64,000 nucleotides of DNA from Xanthomonas vesicatoria ATCC 35937 (GCF_001908725.1 NZ_CP018725.1:4092001-4156000); one strand, 5' to 3'. Shown: positions 16,211-26,150, counted from the stretch's first letter. Notes: generated from the sequence alone by a model not told the origin. A program made the numbers and translations.

Positions 16211-16480
16211 ATGGCACGTTCACTTAAGAAGGGCCCGTTCGTCGATCACCACCTTGCAAAGAAGGTGGAATCCGCTGCGGGTAGCAAGAAGCCGATCAAG
16301 ACTTGGTCGCGCCGTTCGATGATCCTGCCGGAAATGGTAGGCATCACCATCGCCGTGCATAACGGCAAGAACCACATTCCGGTGCTCGTCAACGAGAATA
16401 TGGTCGGCCACAAGCTCGGCGAATTTGCCGTCACCCGGACCTTCAAGGGTCACGGTGGCGACAAGAAGTCGAGCAGGTAA
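16211..16480 (+). CDS. rpsS: 30S ribosomal protein S19
   Basis: S19 is in the 30S head and contacts S13 and 16S rRNA. It is 89 aa, starting [15 protein letters not shown], and contains the family motif [14 protein letters not shown]. It is separated from rplV by 12 bp. Confidence 0.98.
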   Translation: MARSLKKGPFVDHHLAKKVESAAGSKKPIKTWSRRSMILPEMVGITIAVHNGKNHIPVLVNENMVGHKLGEFAVTRTFKGHGGDKKSSR

Positions 16481-16492
16481 GGAGAGATGACG

Positions 16493-16828
16493 ATGGAAGC
16501 GAAAGCAATCCTGCGCACCGCGCGCATCTCCCCGCAGAAGGCCCGCCTGGTCGCTGACCAGGTGCGTGGTTTGTCCGCCGAACGTGCGGTCAATCTGCTG
16601 AAGTTCTCGGACAAGAAGGCTGCACACCTGATCAAAAAGGTCGTGGAGTCGGCTATTGCCAATGCCGAAAACAATCAGGGCGCGGATGTCGACGAGCTGA
16701 AGGTCAAGACCATCATGGTTGATGAAGGTCCGTCCCTGAAGCGTTTCATGGCGCGGGCGAAAGGCCGCGGTACCCGCATCCTCAAGCGCACCAGTCACAT
16801 CACTGTGATTGTCGGCGCCGCCAAGTAA
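16493..16828 (+). CDS. rplV: 50S ribosomal protein L22
   Basis: L22 reaches into the peptide exit tunnel through its beta hairpin. ATGs occur at 16487 and 16493; the second is chosen for spacing from AAGGAGAG, giving 111 aa ([20 protein letters not shown]). The hairpin tip ([18 protein letters not shown]) has no insertion or deletion typical of macrolide resistance. The initiation region is an exact copy of that of rplD. Confidence 0.97.
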   Translation: MEAKAILRTARISPQKARLVADQVRGLSAERAVNLLKFSDKKAAHLIKKVVESAIANAENNQGADVDELKVKTIMVDEGPSLKRFMARAKGRGTRILKRTSHITVIVGAAK

Positions 16829-16845
16829 GCGGAAAGGAAAAGACC

Positions 16846-17580
16846 ATGGGTCATAAAGTTCATCCGACTGGAATCCGTCTTGGTATCTCCAAAGACTGGA
16901 ACTCCAAGTGGTACGCAAACAAGGGCGATTTCGCTGCCTATCTGGCAGCCGACCTGAAAGTGCGTGAAATGCTGCGCAAGAAGCTCGCGCAGGCAGGTGT
17001 CAGCAAGATCTTGATCGAGCGCCCTGCCAAAACCGCCCGCGTCACGATCCACACTGCCCGTCCGGGCGTGGTGATCGGCAAGCGTGGCGAGGACATCGAA
17101 AAGCTGCGTAAGGAAGTGAGCGAGCTGATGGGCGTTCCGGCGCACATCAACGTCACCGAAGTGCGCAAGCCGGAGCTGGATGCGCAGCTGGTCGCCGAGT
17201 CGATCGCGCAGCAGCTTGAGCGTCGCATCATGTTCCGCCGCGCAATGAAGCGCTCGGTCGGTAACGCGATGCGCTTGGGTGCCCTGGGCATTAAGGTCAA
17301 TGTGGCTGGCCGCCTCAACGGTGCAGAAATCGCCCGTTCGGAGTGGTACCGCGAAGGCCGCGTGCCGCTGCACACGCTACGTGCCGACATTGATTACGGT
17401 TTTGCCGAGGCGTCCACGACGTACGGCATCATCGGCATCAAGGTCTGGATCTATAAGGGCGAAGTCTTCGACTTCTCTCAGGTTGGCCAGGAAAAGCAGG
17501 ACGACAGCCCGCGCAACGATCGTAACGATCGCGGCGACCGTGGTGACCGCCCGTCGCGCCCGGCTCGTGAAGCGAGGTAA
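16846..17580 (+). CDS. rpsC: 30S ribosomal protein S3
   Basis: S3 lines the mRNA entry channel and has helicase-like activity with S4 and S5. It is 244 aa. A KH domain with the GxxG loop ([14 protein letters not shown]) and the S3 C-terminal domain ([20 protein letters not shown]) are clear. The last 25 or so residues form an Arg/Asp/Asn-rich low-complexity tail ([16 protein letters not shown]) that is probably disordered. AAAGGAAAAG precedes the ATG and rplP follows after 5 bp. Confidence 0.98.
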   Translation: MGHKVHPTGIRLGISKDWNSKWYANKGDFAAYLAADLKVREMLRKKLAQAGVSKILIERPAKTARVTIHTARPGVVIGKRGEDIEKLRKEVSELMGVPAHINVTEVRKPELDAQLVAESIAQQLERRIMFRRAMKRSVGNAMRLGALGIKVNVAGRLNGAEIARSEWYREGRVPLHTLRADIDYGFAEASTTYGIIGIKVWIYKGEVFDFSQVGQEKQDDSPRNDRNDRGDRGDRPSRPAREAR

Positions 17581-17585
17581 CGGCA

Positions 17586-17999
17586 ATGTTGCAACCCAAG
17601 CGAACCAAATATCGCAAGATGCACAAGGGCCGCAATGACGGCCTGGCATGGAGCGGAAACGCCGTCAGCTTCGGCGAATACGGCCTCAAGGCCACGGCGC
17701 ACGGTCAGCTGACCGCACGCCAGATTGAAGCAGCACGCCGCACGATCAGCCGCCACGTCAAAAAGGGCGGCAAGATGTGGATCCGTGTGTTCCCCGACAA
17801 GCCGATCACCAAGAAGCCGATCGAAGTCCGCATGGGCTCCGGTAAGGGCAACGTGGAGTACTGGGTCGCGCAGATTCAGCCGGGTCGCATGATCTATGAA
17901 ATCGAGGGTATTCCCGAAGAGACCGCACGTGAGGCGTTCCGCCTTGCCGCTGCCAAGCTCTCGGTGACGACCACTTTCGTGACCCGGACGGTGCGCTGA
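17586..17999 (+). CDS. rplP: 50S ribosomal protein L16
   Basis: L16 is near the A-site tRNA elbow on the large subunit. It is 137 aa, starting [19 protein letters not shown], with [15 protein letters not shown] and [13 protein letters not shown]. Its TGA stop overlaps the rpmC ATG by one base (TGATG), which favours coupled translation. Confidence 0.98.
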
Positions 18000-18184
18000 T
18001 GGATATCAAACAACTCCGCGAGAAGTCGGCTGACGAACTGAAGGCCCACCTGACCGATCTGCGTAAGGAGCAGTTCTCGCTCCGCATGCAGCAGGTCACC
18101 GGCCAGCTGCCGAAGACCCACGAAACCCGCCGGGTGCGCCGCGAGATTGCTCGCGTCAAGCACCTGCTCGGCAGCACCAAGTAA
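17999..18184 (+). CDS. rpmC: 50S ribosomal protein L29
   Basis: L29 is a small two-helix protein near the tunnel exit next to L23. It is 61 aa ([20 protein letters not shown]), the family length. It overlaps the rplP stop by one base. Confidence 0.97.
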
Positions 18185-18195
18185 GGACGGCCGCG

Positions 18196-18465
18196 ATGAG
18201 CGACAACAACGAAAAGCAAGCGCTGCGCACGGTCGAAGGCCGTGTCGTCAGCAACAAGATGGACAAGACGGTCACCGTGTTGGTGGAGCGCCAGGTCAAG
18301 CATGCTCTGTACGGCAAGTACATCAAGCGCTCGACCAAGCTGCACGCACACGATGCCGACAATGCCTGCAATGAAGGCGACGTCGTGCGTGTGACCGAGA
18401 TTGCTCCAATGTCCAAGACCAAGAACTGGCGGGTGGTCGAAATCGTCACCCGTTCGGCCGGCTAA
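18196..18465 (+). CDS. rpsQ: 30S ribosomal protein S17
   Basis: S17 is an OB-fold protein binding the 5' domain of 16S rRNA. It is 89 aa with the core [18 protein letters not shown] and [13 protein letters not shown]. It is the last gene of the S10-type set; rplN (first of the spc set) follows only 14 bp later with no terminator, so the S10 and spc genes are probably read together. Confidence 0.98.
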   Translation: MSDNNEKQALRTVEGRVVSNKMDKTVTVLVERQVKHALYGKYIKRSTKLHAHDADNACNEGDVVRVTEIAPMSKTKNWRVVEIVTRSAG

Positions 18466-18479
18466 GGGAGATCTGAATC

Positions 18480-18848
18480 ATGATCCAGATGCAGAGCTAC
18501 CTCGATGTGGCCGACAATTCGGGTGCCAAGGAAGTGATGTGCATCAAGGTGCTGGGCGGCTCGAAGCGCCGCTACGCACACATTGGCGACATCATCAAGG
18601 TAACCGTCAAGGACGCCATTCCGCGTGGCAAGGTCAAGAAAGGCGAAGTCTACGACGCCGTCGTGGTGCGTACCCGCAAGGGTGTGCGCCGTCCCGACGG
18701 TTCGCTGATCCGCTTCGATGGCAATGCCGCTGTGCTGTTGAACAACAAGCAGGAGCCGATCGGGACCCGCATCTTCGGGCCGGTGACGCGCGAGCTGCGT
18801 TCCGAGAAGTTCATGAAGATCGTCTCGCTCGCTCCCGAAGTGCTGTGA
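18480..18848 (+). CDS. rplN: 50S ribosomal protein L14
   Basis: L14 contacts 16S rRNA at the subunit interface and is the target of the silencing factor RsfS. It is 122 aa, starting [20 protein letters not shown], with the conserved [17 protein letters not shown] terminus. AAGGGAGA upstream is the ribosome-binding site. Confidence 0.98.
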
Positions 18849-18863
18849 GCGGAGGACATACAC

Positions 18864-19181
18864 ATGGCTAACCGTATCAAGAAGGGCGACCAGGTCGTCA
18901 TCAACACCGGCAAGGACAAGGGTAAGCAAGGTGAAGTTGTGCGTGTGGACGGCGATCGCGTGATCGTTTCCAATGCCAACGTCATCAAGCGCCACACCAA
19001 GCCGAACCCGCAGGCGGGTGTCGCCGGCGGCGTGGTCGAGCGTGAAGCGTCGATCCATATCTCCAACGTCAATATCGTCAACCCGGCAACGGGCAAGGGC
19101 GAGCGCGTTGGCTTCAAGGTGCTGGAGGATGGACGCAAATTGCGTGTGTTCCGCTCCAGCGGTGAGGCGCTCGACGCCTGA
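18864..19181 (+). CDS. rplX: 50S ribosomal protein L24
   Basis: L24 is an early assembly protein near the tunnel exit. It is 105 aa with a KOW motif ([19 protein letters not shown]) in the first 30 residues. The spacing to rplE is 11 bp. Confidence 0.98.
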
Positions 19182-19192
19182 GGAATGAGATC

Positions 19193-19735
19193 ATGAATAC
19201 GCGTCTCGAAAAGTTTTACAAGGAAAGCGTGGTGCCGGCTCTGATGAAGGAATTCGGCTACACCAATCCGATGGAAGTGCCGAAGCTGGTCAAGGTCACG
19301 CTCAACATGGGCGTGGGCGAAGCCGCTACCAACAAGAAGATTCTGGAAAATGCGGTCGCCGACATGTCCAAGATCTCCGGTCAAAAGCCGGTGGTCACCA
19401 AGTCGCGCGTTTCGGTCGCATCGTTCAAGATTCGTGACGGTTGGCCGATCGGCTGCAAGACCACATTGCGTCGCGCCAAGATGTACGAGTTCCTGGATCG
19501 CCTGATCAACATCTCGTTGCCGCGCGTGCGCGACTTCCGTGGTGTGTCCGGTCGCTCCTTCGACGGTCGTGGCAACTTCAACATGGGTGTGAAGGAACAG
19601 ATCATCTTCCCGGAAATCGACTTCGACGCCGTCGACGCGATCCGCGGTATGGATATCGCCATCACCACCACCGCCAAGACGGATGCGGAAGCGAAGGCGC
19701 TGCTGGCAGCGTTCAAGTTCCCGTTCCGTAACTGA
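19193..19735 (+). CDS. rplE: 50S ribosomal protein L5
   Basis: L5 binds 5S rRNA and P-site tRNA in the central protuberance. It is 180 aa, starting [18 protein letters not shown], with [11 protein letters not shown] and the conserved [20 protein letters not shown] loop. rpsN follows after 18 bp. Confidence 0.98.
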   Translation: MNTRLEKFYKESVVPALMKEFGYTNPMEVPKLVKVTLNMGVGEAATNKKILENAVADMSKISGQKPVVTKSRVSVASFKIRDGWPIGCKTTLRRAKMYEFLDRLINISLPRVRDFRGVSGRSFDGRGNFNMGVKEQIIFPEIDFDAVDAIRGMDIAITTTAKTDAEAKALLAAFKFPFRN

Positions 19736-19753
19736 CCATAGAGGACATCCGAA

Positions 19754-20059
19754 ATGGCAAAGACCTCCATGATCCACCGCGACATCAAGCGTGCAAAGCT
19801 GGCGAAGAAATTTGCCGGCAAGCGTGATGCGCTGAAGAAGATCCTCTCCAGTCAGGATGCGTCCTACGAAGAGAAGATCGATGCATCGACCAAGTTGCAG
19901 AAGCTGCCGCGCGACTCGTCGCCGAGCCGTCACCGCAACCGTTGCGAGCTGTCGGGTCGTCCGCGCGGTGTGTACCGCAAGTTCGGTCTGGGTCGCAATA
20001 TGCTCCGCAAGGCGACGATGAACGGCGACGTTCCGGGCCTGCGCAAGGCAAGCTGGTAA
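19754..20059 (+). CDS. rpsN: 30S ribosomal protein S14
   Basis: S14 is in the 30S head. It is 101 aa, the long zinc-free form: only one cysteine is seen ([12 protein letters not shown]), so the CxxC pairs of zinc-type S14 are missing. It ends [10 protein letters not shown] 204-bp gap with a terminator-like hairpin follows, unlike the tight gaps before it. Confidence 0.98.
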
Positions 20060-20113
20060 CAGCATCCCGGTCGTTCGCGGCCGGTTTGAACAGGATGGTT
20101 CTGTTCAACAAGG

Positions 20114-20139
20114 GAGTCCGACGCAAGTCGGGCTCTTTT
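20114..20139 (+). terminator. Terminator-like hairpin between rpsN and rpsH
   Basis: GAGTCCGAC-GCAA-GTCGGGCTC (20114-20135; one G-U pair) is followed by TTTTG. It lies inside the spc gene set. Right after it comes TATACT (20144-20149) with no good -35, leading into a pyrimidine-rich stretch like those of the str and S10 leaders. This suggests partial termination with a possible new start for rpsH and the downstream genes. Confidence 0.6.
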
Positions 20140-20263
20140 GTCGTATACTTCCGCTTCTGTCTTGCCCGTCCGGGCTCGGCATGGCGTCAAGGGTCCTGGC
20201 CCGTCCCCAGGAAAACACAAGATTTTCGCGAAAGCGGATATCGGTGCACTCAAAGGTACTCAT

Positions 20264-20662
20264 ATGAGCATGACTGATCCCATCGCCGACCTGCTGGTTC
20301 GCATCAAGAATGCGGCCGCGGTTGGTAAGCAGACGGTGAAATTGCCGTCGTCCAAGATCAAGGTTGCGATCGCCCAGGTCCTGAAGGACGAGGGTTACAT
20401 CACCGACCTGCGCGTTACGGCCACCGAAAACAACAAGTCGGAGCTGGAAATCGTGCTGAAGTATTTCGAAGGCCGTCCGGTCATCGAGACCCTGAAGCGT
20501 TTTTCGCGCTCGGGTCTGCGTCAGTACCGCGGCAAGACCGAGCTGCCCAAGGTCCTCGGTGGCCTGGGTATCGCCATGATCTCCACGTCGAAGGGCATCA
20601 TGACCGATGCGCAGGCTCGCGAAGCCGGCGTTGGTGGTGAAGTCCTGTGCTTCGTGGCCTAA
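20264..20662 (+). CDS. rpsH: 30S ribosomal protein S8
   Basis: S8 binds the central domain of 16S rRNA; in E. coli it represses the spc operon. The ATG at 20264 gives 132 aa ([17 protein letters not shown]), matching the family; the longer reading to 20138 overlaps the terminator/leader. The C-terminal GGEVLCFVA is typical. AAAGG lies about 7 bases before the start. Confidence 0.97.
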   Translation: MSMTDPIADLLVRIKNAAAVGKQTVKLPSSKIKVAIAQVLKDEGYITDLRVTATENNKSELEIVLKYFEGRPVIETLKRFSRSGLRQYRGKTELPKVLGGLGIAMISTSKGIMTDAQAREAGVGGEVLCFVA

Positions 20663-20677
20663 GGGAAGGAATCGAAC

Positions 20678-21205
20678 ATGTCCCGTGTAGCCAAGAAGCC
20701 TGTGTCCCTTCCGAAGGGTGTTGAGCTCAACGTCCAGCCTGAGCTGGTCAGCGTCAAGGGCCCGAAGGGCACGTTGACCCTGCCGAAGCCGGTGGGCGTG
20801 GAAATCGCCATCGACGGCGATGTTGCAACCTTGTCGGCCAACGATCCGTCGCAGCGCGCCATCACCGGCACCGTGCGCGCCATCCTGGCCAATATGGTCA
20901 AGGGCGTGTCTGAAGGCTTTGAGCGCAAGCTCGAGCTGGTGGGCGTCGGTTACCGCGCCGCCATGCAGGGCAAGGACCTGAGCCTGGCGCTCGGTTTCTC
21001 GCATCCTCTGGTGTTCGTGGCGCCGGAAGGCATCACGCTGTCGACCCCGACCCAGACCGAGATCGTGGTCCAGGGCGCCGACAAGCAGCGCGTCGGCGAA
21101 GTCGCCGCCAAGATCCGCGGTTTCCGTCCGCCGGAGCCCTATAAGGGCAAGGGTGTGAAGTACGCCGGTGAAGTCATCATTCGCAAGGAAGCCAAGAAGG
21201 CGTAA
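20678..21205 (+). CDS. rplF: 50S ribosomal protein L6
   Basis: L6 lies near the factor-binding site at the base of the L7/L12 stalk. It is 175 aa, with two L6 repeats and the C-terminal signature [15 protein letters not shown]. It is followed by a 91-bp gap holding a terminator-like palindrome. Confidence 0.98.
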
Positions 21206-21227
21206 GGCAGGTCCCTCTGCGAGGAGC

Positions 21228-21251
21228 CCGGCCATCGATGGCCGGACTTTT
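21228..21251 (+). terminator. Terminator-like palindrome between rplF and rplR
   Basis: CCGGCCATCGATGGCCGG (21228-21245) is a perfect palindrome followed by ACTTTTC. The stem is strong but the T-run is short, so partial termination or RNA processing is possible. Confidence 0.5.
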
Positions 21252-21296
21252 CAATGCAAAAGCCTGTCTTCCTTCAGCTTTCGTAGGATAAATATC

Positions 21297-21656
21297 ATGA
21301 GCATCAACAAGAACATCGCCCGCCTGCGTCGCGCCAAGTCGACCCGTGCACACATCCGCGAGCTGGGCGTCGCGCGTCTGTCGGTGCTGCGCACCGGTCA
21401 GCACCTGTATGCCCAGGTCTTCACTGCCGATGGTTCCAAGGTGATCGCCGCGGCGAACACCCTGCAGGCCGACGTCAAGGATGGTCTGAAGAACGGCAAG
21501 AACAGCGATGCAGCCGTCAAGGTTGGCAAGCTGATCGCCGAGCGCGCCAAGGCTGCCGGTATCGAGAAGGTCGCGTTCGACCGCTCGGGCTACCGTTACC
21601 ACGGCCGCATCAAGGCGCTGGCCGACGCAGCTCGCGAAGGCGGCCTGCAGTTCTAA
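21297..21656 (+). CDS. rplR: 50S ribosomal protein L18
   Basis: L18 binds 5S rRNA. The ATG at 21297 gives 119 aa ([20 protein letters not shown]), the expected size, and GTAGGATA upstream fits a ribosome-binding site. The longer frame to 21168 starts inside rplF. The C-terminal [21 protein letters not shown] is conserved. The gap to rpsE is 158 bp and contains a hairpin. Confidence 0.97.
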
Positions 21657-21664
21657 GTACTGCT

Positions 21665-21695
21665 GCGGATGTGGCCATTGGCCGCATCCGCGTTT
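21665..21695 (+). other. Strong hairpin between rplR and rpsE
   Basis: GCGGATGTGGCC-ATT-GGCCGCATCCGC (21665-21691) has twelve pairs with one G-U, followed by GTTTCC. Only three T residues follow, so termination would be weak. It could instead be an RNA processing site. Confidence 0.5.
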
Positions 21696-21814
21696 CCGCC
21701 GGCAGGGAGATGCCGGACCGTCCCGTTCTTTTGCAGCGGCTACGGGAACACCGTTTCACTCTACAACCATAAGCGGCTTCGAGCCGTACATACTCAATCA
21801 ATCAAGGAATCAAG

Positions 21815-22357
21815 ATGGCAGAAGAACGTGCACCGCGGGGTCGTGATCGCGACCGTAACCGCGAAGAGAAAGTCGACGATGGCATGATCGAAAAGCTGGT
21901 CGCGGTCAATCGCGTCAGCAAGACGGTCAAGGGCGGTCGCCAGTTCACCTTCACCGCGCTGACCGTGGTCGGCGATGGCCTGGGCAAGGTCGGTTTCGGT
22001 TACGGCAAGGCGCGCGAAGTGCCGGTCGCCATCCAGAAGTCGATGGAGCAGGCGCGCAAGAACCTGGCGACGGTTGATCTGAACAATGGCACCTTGTGGC
22101 ACGCGGTCAAGTCCGGCCATGGTGCCGCACGCGTCTACATGCAGCCGGCTTCCGAAGGTACCGGCGTCATTGCCGGCGGTGCAATGCGCGCCGTGCTGGA
22201 AGCGGTTGGCGTGAAGAACGTGCTGGCCAAGGCGGTCGGTTCGCGTAATCCGATCAACCTGGTCCGTGCAACCCTGAAGGGTCTGTCGGAAGTGCAGTCG
22301 CCGGCACGTGTTGCGGCCAAGCGCGGCAAGAAGGTGGAGGAGCTCAACCATGGCTAA
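21815..22357 (+). CDS. rpsE: 30S ribosomal protein S5
   Basis: S5 works with S3 and S4 at the mRNA entry site and affects accuracy. It is 180 aa. The spectinomycin loop (VSKTVKGGR) is unchanged. The first 20 residues ([19 protein letters not shown]) are rich in Arg and Asp, recalling the tail of S3. AAGGAATCAAG precedes the ATG. Its 3' end overlaps the rpmD start by 8 bp. Confidence 0.98.
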
Positions 22358-22541
22358 GGACACCAACAAGACCGTCAAGGTGCGCCTGGTGCGTGGCCTG
22401 CGTGGAACCCAGTCGCGTCACCGCCTGTCGGTGCGTGCGTTGGGCCTGAATAAGCTCAACGATGTGCGTGAACTCAAGGACAGCCCGCAGGTGCGTGGCC
22501 TGATCAATACGGTTCACTACCTCGTCAAGGTTGAGGAGTAA
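22350..22541 (+). CDS. rpmD: 50S ribosomal protein L30
   Basis: L30 is a small 50S protein. The ATG at 22350, within the last codons of rpsE, gives 63 aa ([20 protein letters not shown]); GGTGGAGGAG in rpsE serves as the ribosome-binding site. It contains the L30 core [18 protein letters not shown]. The overlap suggests coupled translation with S5. rplO follows after 4 bp. Confidence 0.96.
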
Positions 22542-22545
22542 TCCA

Positions 22546-22989
22546 ATGACTCTGCGTCTTAATGACCTCAAGCCGGCCGACGGCGCCCGTACCGAGCGCA
22601 CCCGCGTCGGTCGTGGTATCGGTTCGGGCCTCGGCAAGACCGCTGGTCGCGGTCACAAGGGTTCGTTTGCCCGTAAGGGTGGCGGCAAGATCAAGGCCGG
22701 CTTCGAAGGCGGCCAGACCCCGATGCAGCGCCGTCTGCCGAAGATCGGTTTCCGCTCCAAGATGGCGCGCGATACCGCTGAAGTGTTGTCCTACCAGCTG
22801 GACAAGCTGGATGCCGGTGATGTCGACTTTGCAGCGCTGCGTGCGGCCAATCTGGTCCCGAGCCGCGCCAAGAAGGCGAAGATCGTGCTAAAGGGCGAGC
22901 TGAGCAAGAAGTTCATGCTGAAGGGCGTTGCGGCTACCGCAGGCGCCAAGGCAGCAATCGAAGCTGCTGGCGGCAGCGTAGAGGAGTAA
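22546..22989 (+). CDS. rplO: 50S ribosomal protein L15
   Basis: L15 is a late-assembly 50S protein. The ATG at 22546 gives 147 aa ([20 protein letters not shown]). The Gly-rich N-terminal extension ([18 protein letters not shown]) and the [15 protein letters not shown] motif are typical. GAGGAG at the rpmD end provides the ribosome-binding site. Confidence 0.97.
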   Translation: MTLRLNDLKPADGARTERTRVGRGIGSGLGKTAGRGHKGSFARKGGGKIKAGFEGGQTPMQRRLPKIGFRSKMARDTAEVLSYQLDKLDAGDVDFAALRAANLVPSRAKKAKIVLKGELSKKFMLKGVAATAGAKAAIEAAGGSVEE

Positions 22990-22996
22990 TCGACAG

Positions 22997-24364
22997 ATGG
23001 CGCAGGCTGGCATTGGTAACCTCGGTGGCGGGCTCGGCAAGTTCACGGAACTTCGCCAGCGGCTACTGTTCGTCCTCGGGGCATTGATCGTCTACCGCAT
23101 CGGCTGCTATGTGCCGGTGCCGGGCGTGAATCCCGATGCCATGCTTTCGTTGATGCAGGCGCAGGGCGGCGGCATCGTGGACATGTTCAACATGTTCTCG
23201 GGCGGCGCCCTGCACCGTTTCAGTATTTTTGCGTTGAACGTGATGCCGTACATCTCGGCATCGATCGTGATCCAGTTGGCCACGCACATCTTTCCTGCCC
23301 TCAAGGCGATGCAGAAGGAAGGCGAGTCGGGCCGACGCAAGATCACCCAGTATTCGCGCATTGGCGCGGTGCTTCTGGCGGTGGTGCAGGGCGGCAGTAT
23401 TGCGCTCGCGCTCCAGAACCAGACGGCGCCGGGCGGCGCTCCAGTGGTGTATGCGCCGGGCATGGGCTTTGTGCTCACTGCAGTGATCGCACTGACGGCC
23501 GGTACCATTTTCCTGATGTGGGTTGGCGAGCAGGTCACCGAGCGCGGAATCGGCAATGGCGTATCGCTGATCATCTTTGCCGGCATCGTGGCCGGTCTGC
23601 CCTCGGCGGCGATCCAGACCGTCGAAGCGTTCCGCGAAGGCAATCTGAGCTTCATTTCGCTGTTGCTGATCGTTATCACCATCCTGGCATTTACGCTGTT
23701 TGTGGTGTTCGTCGAGCGTGGGCAACGGCGTATCACGGTCAATTACGCGCGCCGCCAGGGCGGTCGCAATGCGTACATGAACCAGACCTCGTTCCTGCCG
23801 CTGAAGCTCAACATGGCCGGCGTGATTCCGCCGATCTTCGCGTCTAGCATCCTGGCATTCCCGGCGACGCTGTCGATGTGGTCGGGTCAGGCGGCATCGG
23901 GCAGTGGCGTGGGTTCGTGGCTGCAGAAGATCGCCAATTCGCTTGGACCGGGTGAGCCGGTGCACATGTTGGTGTTCGCGGCCTTGATCATCGGTTTCGC
24001 GTTCTTCTATACCGCGCTGGTATTCAACTCGCAGGAAACGGCTGACAACCTCAAGAAGTCGGGTGCATTGATTCCTGGTATTCGTCCGGGCAAGGCCACG
24101 GCGGATTACGTCGACGGCGTGCTGACGCGCTTGACGGCGGCCGGTTCGCTGTACCTGGTCATCGTCTGCCTATTGCCGGAAATCATGCGTACGCAGCTGG
24201 GTACCTCGTTTCACTTCGGTGGCACCTCGCTGTTGATTGCGGTGGTGGTGGTGATGGACTTCATTGCGCAGATTCAGGCGCACCTGATGTCGCATCAGTA
24301 TGAGAGCCTGCTGAAGAAGGCCAACCTGAAGGGTGGCTCGCGCGGCGGCTTGGCTCGCAGTTAA
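22997..24364 (+). CDS. secY: Preprotein translocase channel subunit SecY
   Basis: SecY forms the protein-conducting channel of the inner membrane together with SecE and SecG. It is 455 aa with ten predicted hydrophobic segments. The family motif [18 protein letters not shown] is near residue 72 and the cytoplasmic ribosome/SecA loop [15 protein letters not shown] near residue 245. It is the last gene of the spc set. Normally rpmJ follows, but the next 331 bp contain no L36 reading frame. Confidence 0.99.
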   Translation: MAQAGIGNLGGGLGKFTELRQRLLFVLGALIVYRIGCYVPVPGVNPDAMLSLMQAQGGGIVDMFNMFSGGALHRFSIFALNVMPYISASIVIQLATHIFPALKAMQKEGESGRRKITQYSRIGAVLLAVVQGGSIALALQNQTAPGGAPVVYAPGMGFVLTAVIALTAGTIFLMWVGEQVTERGIGNGVSLIIFAGIVAGLPSAAIQTVEAFREGNLSFISLLLIVITILAFTLFVVFVERGQRRITVNYARRQGGRNAYMNQTSFLPLKLNMAGVIPPIFASSILAFPATLSMWSGQAASGSGVGSWLQKIANSLGPGEPVHMLVFAALIIGFAFFYTALVFNSQETADNLKKSGALIPGIRPGKATADYVDGVLTRLTAAGSLYLVIVCLLPEIMRTQLGTSFHFGGTSLLIAVVVVMDFIAQIQAHLMSHQYESLLKKANLKGGSRGGLARS

Positions 24365-24588
24365 GTGGTACACTAGATCTTCATTGCGTGAAGACGGCCT
24401 GGTTCCCGGGCCACGATCTTCCGATCAGAAGGGCGGCTCGCGCGACGTCTCGCGCGCGGGTGTGACGAGGTGGTCCTGTGCGGGAGTAGTACAGGCGATT
24501 CGGAGAAGTTTTCTGGATCAACATCGTCCGGCGCCGGAGCGAGGGCACACTCCCCACGCCGGGTCCATGGAACCTTGGTTTCACGGGC

Positions 24589-24617
24589 TTCAAAGCAATC
24601 CGAGGCCTTGCTACAAT
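24589..24617 (+). promoter_or_regulatory. Candidate promoter of the alpha operon
   Basis: TTCAAA (24589-24594), a 17-bp spacer and TACAAT (24612-24617), about 80 bp before rpsM. The rest of the 331-bp secY-rpsM gap holds no gene. Confidence 0.55.
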
Positions 24618-24643
24618 TCCAAGTTCACTTTTGATCCATCCTG

Positions 24644-24669
24644 CCGGATGGCGCTTGGGCGCCGTCGGG
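24644..24669 (+). promoter_or_regulatory. Leader hairpin before rpsM
   Basis: CCGGATGGCGC (24644-24654) pairs with GCGCCGTCGGG (24659-24669) across a TTGG loop, ten pairs with one mismatch, about 25 bases before the rpsM start. In E. coli S4 represses this operon through a leader pseudoknot. This hairpin is a candidate for such a site, but no pseudoknot was traced. Confidence 0.4.
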
Positions 24670-24695
24670 CCATCACTCAGTTGGAGAATCGCGTC

Positions 24696-25052
24696 ATGGC
24701 GCGTATTGCAGGCGTCAACCTGCCAGCCCAGAAGCACGTCTGGGTCGGGTTGCAAAGCATCTACGGCATCGGCCGTACCCGTTCGAAGAAGCTCTGCGAA
24801 TCCGCAGGTGTTACCTCGACCACGAAGATTCGTGATCTGTCCGAACCCGAAATCGAGCGCCTGCGCGCCGAAGTCGGCAAGTATGTCGTCGAAGGCGACC
24901 TGCGCCGCGAAATCGGTATCGCGATCAAGCGACTGATGGACCTGGGCTGCTATCGCGGTCTGCGTCATCGCCGTGGTCTCCCGCTGCGTGGTCAGCGCAC
25001 CCGTACCAACGCCCGCACCCGTAAGGGTCCGCGCAAGGCGATCAGGAAGTAA
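24696..25052 (+). CDS. rpsM: 30S ribosomal protein S13
   Basis: S13 is in the 30S head, bridging to the 50S and contacting P-site tRNA. The ATG at 24696 (TTGGAGAA 8 bases ahead) gives 118 aa ([20 protein letters not shown]). A long in-frame extension to 24333 reads into the secY end and is rejected. The C-terminal [18 protein letters not shown] is the family signature. It is the first gene of the alpha operon. Confidence 0.98.
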   Translation: MARIAGVNLPAQKHVWVGLQSIYGIGRTRSKKLCESAGVTSTTKIRDLSEPEIERLRAEVGKYVVEGDLRREIGIAIKRLMDLGCYRGLRHRRGLPLRGQRTRTNARTRKGPRKAIRK

Positions 25053-25062
25053 GGGATAGATC

Positions 25063-25455
25063 ATGGCAAAGCCAGCAGAAAAGAAAACGAAGAAGAAGAT
25101 CAAGCGCGTCATCACTGACGGCGTCGCTCACGTCCACGCTTCGTTCAACAACACCATCGTCACCATCACTGATCGCCAGGGCAATGCACTGTCGTGGGCT
25201 ACGTCCGGCGGCGCCGGTTTTCGTGGTTCGCGTAAGTCGACCCCGTTCGCTGCCCAGGTTGCCGCCGAAAAGGCTGGCCGCGCTGCGCTCGATTACGGCG
25301 TGAAGTCGCTGGAAGTACGTATCAAGGGTCCGGGTCCGGGCCGTGAGTCGGCCGTGCGTTCGTTGAACAACGTGGGCTACAAGATCACCAACATCATCGA
25401 CGTGACGCCAATCCCGCACAACGGGTGCCGTCCGCCGAAGAAGCGTCGCGTCTAA
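25063..25455 (+). CDS. rpsK: 30S ribosomal protein S11
   Basis: S11 lies on the 30S platform near the E site. It is 130 aa with [20 protein letters not shown] and the C-terminal [16 protein letters not shown]. An AAGGGATAG ribosome-binding site precedes it. rpsD follows after 15 bp. Confidence 0.99.
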   Translation: MAKPAEKKTKKKIKRVITDGVAHVHASFNNTIVTITDRQGNALSWATSGGAGFRGSRKSTPFAAQVAAEKAGRAALDYGVKSLEVRIKGPGPGRESAVRSLNNVGYKITNIIDVTPIPHNGCRPPKKRRV

Positions 25456-25470
25456 AGGGAGCGATAAGAA

Positions 25471-26097
25471 ATGGCTCGTTATATCGGTCCTACCTGTAAG
25501 CTCGCGCGCCGCGAAGGCGCCGACCTTTCCCTCAAGAGCCCGGCGCGTGCGCTGGACTCCAAGTGCAAGCTTGAGCAGAAGCCCGGCCAGCACGGCGCGG
25601 CTCGCAAGGGCAAGCTCTCCGACTACGCAACCCAGCTGCGCGAAAAGCAGAAGGTCAAGCGCATTTACGGCTTGCTGGAACGTCAGTTCCGCAACTACTA
25701 CAAGAAGGCCTCGACCAAGAAGGGTAACACCGGCGAGAACCTGCTGCAGTTGCTGGAAACCCGTCTGGACAACGTCTGCTACCGCATGGGCTTTGCCGTC
25801 ACCCGTCCGGCAGCGCGCCAGCTGGTGTCGCACCGTGGCGTGCTGGTCAATGGCAAGTCGGTGAATCTGGCTTCGTACCAGATCAAGGCTGGCGATGCGA
25901 TCACGCTGTCGGAAAAGGCACAAAAGCAGCTCCGCGTGCAGGAAGCCCTGACCGTGGCTGAGCAGCACGACATGACGCCGTCGTGGGTCGAAGTCGATTC
26001 GAAGAAGTTCAGCGGCGTGTTCAAGGCCGTTCCGGATCGCGCTGACCTGCCTTCGGATATCAACGAAGCGCTGATCGTCGAGTTGTATTCGAAGTAA
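25471..26097 (+). CDS. rpsD: 30S ribosomal protein S4
   Basis: S4 nucleates 30S assembly and in E. coli represses the alpha operon. It is 208 aa. An N-terminal S4 domain is followed by the S4 RNA-binding fold ([20 protein letters not shown] ... [13 protein letters not shown]). It carries two N-terminal cysteines (Cys9 and Cys32) and lacks a full zinc-binding set. rpoA follows after 53 bp. Confidence 0.98.
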   Translation: MARYIGPTCKLARREGADLSLKSPARALDSKCKLEQKPGQHGAARKGKLSDYATQLREKQKVKRIYGLLERQFRNYYKKASTKKGNTGENLLQLLETRLDNVCYRMGFAVTRPAARQLVSHRGVLVNGKSVNLASYQIKAGDAITLSEKAQKQLRVQEALTVAEQHDMTPSWVEVDSKKFSGVFKAVPDRADLPSDINEALIVELYSK

Positions 26098-26150
26098 TTC
26101 ACATTGGAGAGCCTTCGGCACCGCCGGAGGTTCGCAGGAGACCCCGCAAC

